DNA of 10,000 nt from Rheinheimera sp. (lineage in GTDB: Bacteria > Pseudomonadota > Gammaproteobacteria > Enterobacterales > Alteromonadaceae). Below are positions 1-5,423 of the stretch, piece after piece; within the stretch, counting starts at the first letter, position 1, and each line of letters starts with the position of its first letter. Where the stretch lies: assembly GCF_020217005.1 (NCBI RefSeq), contig NZ_JAIWOI010000173.1, forward strand, positions 1 to 10,000. Direction: 5' to 3'. Below the pieces are notes generated by a model. The model made no database searches. It saw nothing but the letters and a program-made list of their open reading frames with translations, and was not told the DNA's origin. Made by a program: the position numbers and the translations under genes.

Positions 1-1
1 C

Positions 2-520
2 AGCGCTTTTTGTTTTGTCATGTACAAAGGTGAAGCTTATAAACCAACCAATACAGGCCGTTTGATTGCGGATGTCGCACCGGAAAACTTTGCTTTTGTT
101 TGGGACAGAACCCAACCCGAGCCAGAACTTTTAACTTTGCTGCAAAACCCTCGGTATGCCCCTGTAGTGGTATTTCCACAACAATACGCTGCGCCAGAAC
201 GCTGTATAGATCAGCTTGAGACTGGGGAAAAAATCCCACTCTTTGTGATGTTGGACGGTACCTGGCGCGAAGCGAAAAAGATGTTCAGCAAAAGTCCTTA
301 TCTGGATGCTTATCCTGTACTGGGCATTCAGCCGGAGAAAAGCTCTTTATATCAGCTGCGCGAAGCCGCACATGCACATCAGTTGTGCACTGCAGAAGTA
401 GGTATTGCCGTACTGGAACTGGCTGGAGATCATCAGGCAAGCGCAGATTTGGCGGCCTATTTCACTACTTTCAGACGTAATTATATTGCTGGTAAACCTC
501 ATTTAAACTTTGATTTATAA
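2..520 (+). CDS. tapT: DTW-domain tRNA-uridine aminocarboxypropyltransferase (TapT/YfiP-like), 5' end cut by window
   Basis: TapT transfers the 3-amino-3-carboxypropyl group of S-adenosylmethionine to uridine 47 in the variable loop of tRNAs, giving acp3U47, in the cytoplasm. The frame is open to the left edge of the window, so the ATG at 20 is an internal methionine: the codons before it read SAFCFV, which fits the family's strand just before the conserved P-T-N-T-G-R-L motif (44-64). The family-defining D-x-T-W signature is at 254-265 (DGTW), followed by REAKKMF and KSPYLD. The C-terminal half also carries the LREA and CTAEV segments seen in E. coli YfiP. About 60 N-terminal residues, including the usual cysteine-rich metal site, lie outside the window. 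The TAA stop at 518-520 falls inside the 3' end of the convergent hydrolase gene. A paralogous DTW enzyme (TuaA-like) is possible, but the resemblance to YfiP is strong. Confidence 0.9.
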   Translation, partial: SAFCFVMYKGEAYKPTNTGRLIADVAPENFAFVWDRTQPEPELLTLLQNPRYAPVVVFPQQYAAPERCIDQLETGEKIPLFVMLDGTWREAKKMFSKSPYLDAYPVLGIQPEKSSLYQLREAAHAHQLCTAEVGIAVLELAGDHQASADLAAYFTTFRRNYIAGKPHLNFDL

Positions 521-1256
521 CGCCAGCCAGCCAGGGCCCCGCTTCTAACGGCAAGTCATGACCTGCGTCTGTATAGGTTACCAGCGAAGCATTAAGCGCC
601 TTGGCTAAAGCTCTGCTGCATTGAGGTGAAACCAGTTGATCGGCCAGACTAGACACAACAAGCACAGGACAGTCTGGTTGCTGCATGATACGAAAACGAC
701 TTGCGGCCCAGAGTTGGCGTAATGCATTGATACGACTAACCGGAGCCTCTATGGCCCATTGCTGCCATAGTTTTAGCAACTCTGGCTGCACAGGCGAATT
801 CACTGTCATTTGCCAAATCAGCTCTTCGCGCCGTAACGGCCCTGCCAACAAACACAACAGAACTTTCAAATAGTTACGCGGATGCAAACGTTGCCAAAAC
901 GGGCTTAGCCCCGCACTACTGCTATTAATTAATATCACAGACTTTACCTGTTGTGGCGCGGCAATAGCCCAATCCAAAGCCAGCATTCCCCCCATGGAAA
1001 TTGCCAGTAAATGCACGGCCTCGCCCTGATACTCTGGATAACGCTCTGCCCACTGTTGCTGCAATTGTTGGCGTAAAGCCGGCACAGAAGCAGCGGACTT
1101 TTGCCGGAACAACGAGCCGCAGCCCGGCAAATCAAGAGTACAGACCGGCCGCTGCAGTTGCTGACTCAACAACAGTGGGACATGATGCCAATGTCTGCTT
1201 TCGCGCAATAAACCGCGTAGCAACAGTATAGGGTTTTGTTCAGAACTCAGTACCAT
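471..1256 (-). CDS. alpha/beta-hydrolase fold protein, substrate unknown
   Basis: This 261-residue soluble protein has the alpha/beta-hydrolase layout: an N-terminal strand with LLLRGLL at residues 11-17, a D-L-P-G-C-G segment (42-47) matching the usual DxxGxG, and a nucleophile elbow A-I-S-M-G-G with Ser87. Asp206 (in SSLADQ) and His233 (in DAGHDLP) complete the likely triad. Two deviations are visible: the elbow begins with Ala instead of Gly, and the oxyanion HG motif is RG (Arg14-Gly15). The lid region at about 115-185 is rich in Trp and Leu. There is no signal peptide, so it is probably cytoplasmic. The ATG lies inside the end of the upstream M14 gene (10-bp overlap), with AAGAGG about 10 nt before it, so the two are probably translated from one message. 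The reaction cannot be told from the sequence; esterase, lipase-like or C-C hydrolase are all possible. Confidence 0.85.
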   Translation of the reverse strand: MVLSSEQNPILLLRGLLRESRHWHHVPLLLSQQLQRPVCTLDLPGCGSLFRQKSAASVPALRQQLQQQWAERYPEYQGEAVHLLAISMGGMLALDWAIAAPQQVKSVILINSSSAGLSPFWQRLHPRNYLKVLLCLLAGPLRREELIWQMTVNSPVQPELLKLWQQWAIEAPVSRINALRQLWAASRFRIMQQPDCPVLVVSSLADQLVSPQCSRALAKALNASLVTYTDAGHDLPLEAGPWLAGVINQSLNEVYQQYNYV

Positions 1257-2260
1257 AGTGCCATAGCCTCTTGTCTGAGCATGCGTGGAAACATAGCCCG
1301 TCGCCAGTGTTGATGAGAAGTAGTAGCTGCAATCAAAAAATGAAACAACGTCAGATGAGTCCGCAACACCCGTTTTACCCTGTGCGGTTTGACCGGATGA
1401 AACAAGCCTAAACTGGATAACAATTGAAACGGGTTTTTCCGCACCCAGTTCCAGGACCCCATTTCCAGTGTGAGCGGTAAAAACAAATTACCAGACTGCA
1501 GTGACTCATCATACAGATAGTCCCATAAATCACCGTGACACAAATAATGTAAAGACTGAGGCTCAAACTGATACGCCTGGTGCGGATAACAATCAAACAA
1601 CAGCTGGCGCAGCCTGTATAACTCAGCCAAGTGTGGCAAAGGTTTACGGCTTTTAGCATAAGGGAACCAGATCCGATCGACCTGACCAAAACCGGAATGG
1701 CAATCCAGCACCAGACTAAAGGGGCTGTGAAACAACTTTTGCCGTACTAAATCAAACACAACCTGACATTCAGCCTCAGGCTGTTGTGGGTTACCTCTGT
1801 ACCAGGGCAAACGCGGTGAATAGCTTTGCCCGCCCACTAAAAAGGCAGCTTTATCTTCACAATGCACAGGGGCATTGCGCATTAAATCCACGCCATTGCC
1901 ATTACTCCGGCTGTGGTTAGCCATGCCGACAGGATTAACCATAGGCAACAACAGCAGATTTAGCTGATTTAACTGATGTTCTAAGCCATGATCCCATTCC
2001 AGCCGCTGCAGCAGGCTTTCCAGAAAGGCGATCAACACTGCAGATCCTATACGCTCCAGTCCATGCACGCCCCCTGTCAGCAGTAGTGTAGGTTTAGCAG
2101 GGTCAAATGTCGCCAGTTCAATCAGATAGCTTGGAAAAGATTGCCCTGCGGAACTAAAACGCGCCAGCTCTGACGCTTTTACCGCTTTGGGTAAAGTTTC
2201 TATCAGCGCTTCCAATCGGATCAGTTCAGGTAACAGCAGGCGGGTTCTTTTGCTTTGCAC
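1247..2260 (-). CDS. M14-family zinc carboxypeptidase-like protein
   Basis: M14 enzymes are zinc hydrolases that cleave C-terminal residues or amide bonds in peptides, including peptidoglycan peptides. In this 337-residue protein the zinc site is complete: H66-x-x-E69 (GGVHGLER), then His188 in LDCHSG, 119 residues after Glu69, close to the family spacing. Glu266 in LTLEMGSW is the likely catalytic base. The substrate-anchor region reads N-P-V-G (109-112) and later GVDLMRN (123-129); the Asn of the usual N-R pair is Met127 here, while Arg128 is kept. No signal peptide is visible, which suggests cytoplasmic action, perhaps on peptides or recycled cell-wall fragments (inference). The start is GTG with an in-frame TAG two codons upstream, so it cannot begin earlier at ATG; there is no good Shine-Dalgarno sequence nearby, so the start is uncertain. 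It overlaps the hydrolase gene by 10 bp and leads that operon. Confidence 0.85.
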   Translation of the reverse strand: MQSKRTRLLLPELIRLEALIETLPKAVKASELARFSSAGQSFPSYLIELATFDPAKPTLLLTGGVHGLERIGSAVLIAFLESLLQRLEWDHGLEHQLNQLNLLLLPMVNPVGMANHSRSNGNGVDLMRNAPVHCEDKAAFLVGGQSYSPRLPWYRGNPQQPEAECQVVFDLVRQKLFHSPFSLVLDCHSGFGQVDRIWFPYAKSRKPLPHLAELYRLRQLLFDCYPHQAYQFEPQSLHYLCHGDLWDYLYDESLQSGNLFLPLTLEMGSWNWVRKNPFQLLSSLGLFHPVKPHRVKRVLRTHLTLFHFLIAATTSHQHWRRAMFPRMLRQEAMALWY

Positions 2261-2432
2261 AGTCTAAGCCGGTAAGTTGAATTCTCCACAGAATAAAAGT
2301 TTAACCTCAGCTTGTTTGACTTTTTTTGATGAACTTTTAATGACAAGTATGGCCTGAACAAACCGGGATAAAAGTCTGGTAATACAGACTGTTGCAGAGC
2401 ATACTTTTATTCAGATTCAGAAGGAGACTATC
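2261..2432. other. divergent intergenic region between M14 gene and small exported-protein gene
   Basis: These 172 bp must hold the promoters of both flanking genes. On the - strand a GGAG lies about 23 nt before the M14 GTG, too far to serve it. On the + strand a perfect 6-bp palindrome and a possible extended -10 box are listed separately. No small open frame with a ribosome binding site is visible. Confidence 0.5.
2373..2390 (+). promoter_or_regulatory. inverted repeat AGTCTG-N6-CAGACT overlapping a possible extended -10 box
   Basis: The two 6-bp arms at 2373-2378 and 2385-2390 are perfect inverse complements around the spacer GTAATA. The same stretch reads TGGTAATAC (2377-2385), which resembles an extended -10 element (TG-n-TAATAC), with no convincing -35 box. 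If used, transcription would start near 2392, about 40 nt before the small exported-protein gene. An operator lying over a promoter would be a simple repression device, but this rests on pattern alone. Confidence 0.3.
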
Positions 2433-2654
2433 ATGCGTTTTGCCCTTGTACTGCTGCTGGTGTTACTACAAAGTGCCTGTGCTTATAGCAAAGTAGGTTC
2501 AGATGAATGGTGGTATAACAGAATGCAGCGAGACCACAGATCGCAGTGCAACCAGCTTCCAGCCCAAGTCAAAGCCCAATGCCTGGAACGGCAGGCAGGC
2601 AGTTATGAAGAGTATTTAAAACAGCAAAAAGCGCAGCAAACACAGCAAAACTAG
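2433..2654 (+). CDS. small exported protein, probable lipoprotein of unknown function
   Basis: The 73-residue product starts with Met-Arg and a leucine/valine-rich stretch (residues 4-12), then Q-S-A-C-A, so Cys16 is a possible lipidation site. The position before SAC is Gln instead of the usual Leu, so the lipobox is imperfect; cleavage by signal peptidase I after a similar position is the alternative. The mature part has a W-W-Y patch (26-28), two cysteines (39 and 50) that could form a disulfide in the envelope, and a Gln/Lys-rich tail (62-73) that looks helical. A strong AAGGAG at 2421-2426, 6 nt before the ATG, supports translation. I do not recognise the family. Its TAG stop shares a CTAG with the stop of the convergent LysR gene, and there is no terminator between them. 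Confidence 0.75.
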   Translation: MRFALVLLLVLLQSACAYSKVGSDEWWYNRMQRDHRSQCNQLPAQVKAQCLERQAGSYEEYLKQQKAQQTQQN

Positions 2655-3538
2655 AGCACCAGCTTCTGAGCTAAAAAGTCGATGAAACAGCGCACTCGCG
2701 GATTTGCTTCTCCTTCACCGTAATACACAGCATAAACTGGCATCAGTACCTGTTCGCGCAGATGCTCCAATACGGGTACCAGGCGTCCGGCCCTGATATC
2801 TTCTTGTGTCATAAAACCAGATAAGCAGGCAATACCATTGCCATATAACGCCAGTTGCCTTAGGGTTTCACCACTGTCTGCTGAAACATAAGGCGTAATT
2901 CGGTAAAACTCGCCCTCACTATCTCTGATCGGCCAACGATTTAACTGCTCTACAGAACTAAAACCTAAACAGCGGTGTCTGGCTAAATCAGCAAGGGTTT
3001 CAGGGGTGCCAAATCCAGCCAGATAGTCCGGACTCGCCAACAAACGGCGGAATCCGCTTCCTAGCTTTCTTGCTTTTAAACTCGAATCCGTCAATTCGCC
3101 AAAACGTATCGCGACATCTACCCGTTTTTCGATCAAATTGATAAATGATTCTGAGGTATCCAGCGTCAATTCAATTTCCGGATACAAGGCCAAAAACTCA
3201 GAGATCAGAGGAACTAACTGATGCAAAACAAAAGGTGTAGCTGAATCAACCCGTAACTTACCAGTTGGCTTGTGGCTACGGTCCATTAAAAAATGATCAG
3301 CCTGAGCTAACTGACGCAAAATACTGCAGGCTTGCTGATAATACCATTCGCCCTCAGAGGTCAGTCTTAAGCTACGGGTAGTGCGCACCAGCAAAGCAAC
3401 GCCCAAACGTTGTTCCAGTTGCTTAACCCTGCGGCTAATCACCGAAGTTGCCTGACCTAGTTGATCAGCGGCCGCCGTAAAGCTACCGGTTTTCACTACA
3501 GTGACAAAAGTATCCAGCTGTTGTGTTTGGCCCGCCAT
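2651..3538 (-). CDS. LysR-type transcriptional regulator
   Basis: LysR-type regulators are tetrameric DNA-binding proteins that commonly control a divergent neighbour in response to a small effector. Residues 1-62 form the winged helix-turn-helix: TGSFTAAADQLG, then SVISRRVKQLEQRLG and LLVRTTRSLRLT are close to the family consensus. The effector-binding domain (about 88-290) contains the usual GKLRVDSA, VDVAIRFG and GNGIACLS segments. The branch looks like the CrgA/AaeR-like group. I place the start at the ATG at 3538, giving 295 residues, because GGAGG lies 5 nt upstream; a TTG at 3568 is in frame but has no such signal and would add ten unusual residues. It is divergent from the MFS transporter gene across 98 bp, so that gene is the likely target. 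The effector is unknown. Confidence 0.93.
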   Translation of the reverse strand: MAGQTQQLDTFVTVVKTGSFTAAADQLGQATSVISRRVKQLEQRLGVALLVRTTRSLRLTSEGEWYYQQACSILRQLAQADHFLMDRSHKPTGKLRVDSATPFVLHQLVPLISEFLALYPEIELTLDTSESFINLIEKRVDVAIRFGELTDSSLKARKLGSGFRRLLASPDYLAGFGTPETLADLARHRCLGFSSVEQLNRWPIRDSEGEFYRITPYVSADSGETLRQLALYGNGIACLSGFMTQEDIRAGRLVPVLEHLREQVLMPVYAVYYGEGEANPRVRCFIDFLAQKLVL

Positions 3539-3543
3539 TATTG

Positions 3544-3548
3544 CCTCC
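3544..3548 (-). promoter_or_regulatory. Shine-Dalgarno sequence fixing the LysR start
   Basis: GGAGG on the - strand sits 5 nt before the ATG at 3538. It decides against the longer frame that would begin at the TTG at 3568. Confidence 0.8.
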
Positions 3549-3625
3549 AAAGCAATAGATATTTTCAATTACCGCTATTTTTCACAATAACAAAGTACAG
3601 CACACTAGCGCCACTTTAAATATGC
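3549..3625. promoter_or_regulatory. shared LysR/MFS control region
   Basis: This AT-rich stretch between the two divergent genes must hold both promoters and probably the LysR operator. On the - strand TTGTGA (3582-3587) and AAATAT (3559-3564) are 17 bp apart and could drive the LysR gene, though the leader would be very short. An interrupted dyad AATAG-N16-CTATT (3554-3558 and 3575-3579) lies over this putative promoter, a plausible but weak autoregulatory site. I see no clean promoter for the MFS gene, as expected of an activator-dependent one. Confidence 0.35.
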
Positions 3626-3629
3626 GGAG
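3626..3629 (+). promoter_or_regulatory. Shine-Dalgarno sequence fixing the MFS start
   Basis: GGAG lies 7 nt before the ATG at 3637. The in-frame ATG at 3622 has no such signal, and the ribosome site lies downstream of it. Confidence 0.75.
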
Positions 3630-3636
3630 AAATAGT

Positions 3637-4812
3637 ATGCCACTTGCTTTATGGGCCTTAACCTTAAGCGCCTTTGCCATAGGCACCACTGAATTTGTTA
3701 TAGTGGGCTTATTACCTGTAATAGCTGCCGATCTGGCAGTGTCTTTACCCTCAGCCGGCCTTTTAGTCAGTTTGTACGCCTTAGGCGTCGCTATTGGAGC
3801 GCCAGTATTAACAGCCTTGAGCAGTAAAATGCCACGTAAAACTCTGCTGGTTGGTCTAATGGCGCTTTTTACTTTGGGGAATATGTTAGGTGCTATGGCG
3901 CCGGATTATTATTCACTGATGCTGGCCCGGGTTGTCACTGGTATGGCACATGGGGTGTTTTTCTCCATAGGGTCCACTATTGCGACCAGTCTGGTAGCCA
4001 AAGATAAAGCTGCCAGTGCCATCGCCTTAATGTTTACCGGTCTAACTGTAGCTTTGGTCACTGGAGTACCGTTGGGCACTTTTGTTGGTCAGTATCTGGG
4101 ATGGCAAGCGGTTTTTTATGCAGTGGCAGCATTAGGTTTTATCGCCATGATAGGTTCAGTTATTCTAGTGCCTAATCATTTAGCCCAACAAAAATCTGCC
4201 AGTTTTGCCGAACAGATGCAGGTATTGACCGAACCCCGCTTATTAATGGTTTATGCCAAAACAGCTTTGGGTTATGGCGGTAGTTTTATTGCCTTTACTT
4301 ACCTCGCCGCTATCCTGCAGGACGTGTCGGGGTTCAGCACTGACCATATAGCGCTGCTGATGCTGCTTTATGGCGTATCTGTGGCTGTAGGTAATATTTG
4401 GGGCGGAAAACTGGCTGATAAAAAGGGCCCCATAGCTGCGCTGAAACTGATATTTTTAGGCCTGGCAGCCGTGTTGTTGCTGCTAAGTTTTACCGCACCT
4501 CATCCCGCGCTGGCAGCCTTAACCGTATTGTTGTGGGGCGCTGTGGCCTTCGGTAATGTACCAGGCTTACAACTATACGTAGTACGTCAGGCTGAAGTCT
4601 ATACGCCAAAGGCTGTTGACGTAGCCAGTGGGCTGAATATAGCGGCCTTTAACCTGGGGATAGCATTTGGTGCCTGGGCTGGTGGCCTGGTCGTCAGCCA
4701 ATGGGGGTTGATGTTTACACCATGGATAGGAGCTTTGATTGTGTTGCTGGCCTTTGGTCTGACTCATATCAGCGGTAAGCTGGACCAAAGACTAATGGCT
4801 CAGACTGACTGA
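3637..4812 (+). CDS. MFS drug/sugar efflux-type transporter, DHA1 (AraJ-like) family
   Basis: Members of this family are 12-helix inner-membrane proton antiporters that export sugars, nucleosides, arabinose-like compounds or drugs. The 391-residue protein begins MPLALWALTLSAF and continues AIGTTEFVIVGLLP (14-27), a hallmark of the AraJ/SotB/PbuE branch. The loop between helices 2 and 3 has S-S-K-M-P-R-K (62-68) in place of motif A; the pseudo-repeat in the second half reads GGKLADKKGP. The TGVPLGTFVGQYLGW stretch in helix 5 is the antiporter motif C region. Twelve hydrophobic segments can be counted, with a cytoplasmic loop around residues 175-200. The start at 3637 is chosen for its ribosome site and because the family usually begins there. 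It is divergent from the LysR gene, which probably controls it. The substrate cannot be told from sequence. Confidence 0.92.
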   Translation: MPLALWALTLSAFAIGTTEFVIVGLLPVIAADLAVSLPSAGLLVSLYALGVAIGAPVLTALSSKMPRKTLLVGLMALFTLGNMLGAMAPDYYSLMLARVVTGMAHGVFFSIGSTIATSLVAKDKAASAIALMFTGLTVALVTGVPLGTFVGQYLGWQAVFYAVAALGFIAMIGSVILVPNHLAQQKSASFAEQMQVLTEPRLLMVYAKTALGYGGSFIAFTYLAAILQDVSGFSTDHIALLMLLYGVSVAVGNIWGGKLADKKGPIAALKLIFLGLAAVLLLLSFTAPHPALAALTVLLWGAVAFGNVPGLQLYVVRQAEVYTPKAVDVASGLNIAAFNLGIAFGAWAGGLVVSQWGLMFTPWIGALIVLLAFGLTHISGKLDQRLMAQTD

Positions 4813-4821
4813 TCTCTGAAG

Positions 4822-4851
4822 ACAAGCCTGATCGTTACAGACCAGGCTTGT
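4822..4851. terminator. bidirectional hairpin between convergent MFS and GNAT genes
   Basis: ACAAGCCTG (4822-4830) and CAGGCTTGT (4843-4851) are perfect 9-bp complementary arms around a 12-nt loop. It begins 10 nt after the MFS stop, and its right arm encodes the last residues of the acetyltransferase, whose TAA stop (4835-4837) lies in the loop. The following bases are only weakly T-rich on either strand, so efficiency is uncertain. Confidence 0.55.
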
Positions 4852-5356
4852 TGGTTAAATGGATACGATAAAAATCCACCATTTCATTTTTATCCGGTAC
4901 CAATACCTGGCCATCCTGCTCAAAACCCAGTTTCTGCAGTAAAGCTCTGGACGCCAGATTAGCAGGCGACACTATAGCCACCAAAGTTTTTAACGCCGTA
5001 TGCTCAGCGGCATAGGCCAGCACTGCTGTTGCAGCTTCATAAGCATAGCCCTGCCCAAAAAATTCCGGCAGATAGGCATAACCCAAATCCGTCTCACTCA
5101 GAAAATCACGTTTGATTAAACCACAAAGCCCAATCGCCTGACCTTGATGATTTTCCACTAACCACATACCGTAACCGTGCTGCGCATAACTGGCAATAGC
5201 ACCCTGCTGCAGGTTTCTCTCTGCATCTTCTACAGTCCGGACGCCCTTATCACCTATATGTTGCAGGAAACTGGGTTCATTATATAAACGCAAAGCAAAA
5301 GCAGCGTCCGTAAGTTGAAGTTCTCTTAAGATCAAACGTGCTGTCTTACTAATCAA
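4835..5356 (-). CDS. GNAT-family N-acetyltransferase (RimJ/RimL type), TTG start
   Basis: These enzymes transfer acetyl from acetyl-CoA to an amino group, in this branch often a protein N-terminus or small amine. The 173-residue product begins with T-A-R-L-I-L-R-E-L (5-13), the usual first strand, and has the acetyl-CoA loop around residues 98-107 (FFGQGYAYEA), preceded by DLGYAYLPE. The C-terminal part has SPANLASRALLQKLGF (Asn133, Ser136), typical of the RimJ/RimL group. I set the start at the TTG at 5356, where GGGAGG is 5 nt upstream and the domain begins immediately. The in-frame ATG at 5407 lies in the stem of the symporter's terminator, and earlier starts run back into the symporter gene. 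The gene is 67 nt downstream of the symporter and may rely on read-through. Substrate unknown. Confidence 0.88.
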   Translation of the reverse strand: MISKTARLILRELQLTDAAFALRLYNEPSFLQHIGDKGVRTVEDAERNLQQGAIASYAQHGYGMWLVENHQGQAIGLCGLIKRDFLSETDLGYAYLPEFFGQGYAYEAATAVLAYAAEHTALKTLVAIVSPANLASRALLQKLGFEQDGQVLVPDKNEMVDFYRIHLTNKPGL

Positions 5357-5361
5357 AGCAG

Positions 5362-5367
5362 CCTCCC
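5362..5367 (-). promoter_or_regulatory. Shine-Dalgarno sequence fixing the GNAT TTG start
   Basis: GGGAGG on the - strand lies 5 nt before the TTG at 5356. It is the only good ribosome site for this frame and lies just beyond the upstream terminator. Confidence 0.75.
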
Positions 5368-5374
5368 TTTTACT

Positions 5375-5407
5375 AAAAATGAAGGAGCCATATTCAGGCT
5401 CCTTCAT
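5375..5407 (-). terminator. intrinsic terminator of the AGCS symporter gene
   Basis: On the - strand, 16 nt after the symporter stop, ATGAAGGAGCC and GGCTCCTTCAT form a perfect 11-bp stem (arms 5397-5407 and 5379-5389) with a 7-nt loop. The stem runs directly into a T tract (A run at 5375-5379 on the + strand). It separates the symporter from the GNAT gene. Confidence 0.88.
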
Positions 5408-5423
5408 CAACGGCTCTTGGTTA

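Noticed and set aside
3539..3568. Ten-residue N-terminal extension of the LysR regulator from a TTG.
   Set aside because: The ATG at 3538 has GGAGG at 5-nt spacing and matches the usual family start.
4573..4788. - strand frame of 71 codons inside the MFS gene.
   Set aside because: Opposite-strand shadow of the transporter; no ribosome site or protein-like composition.
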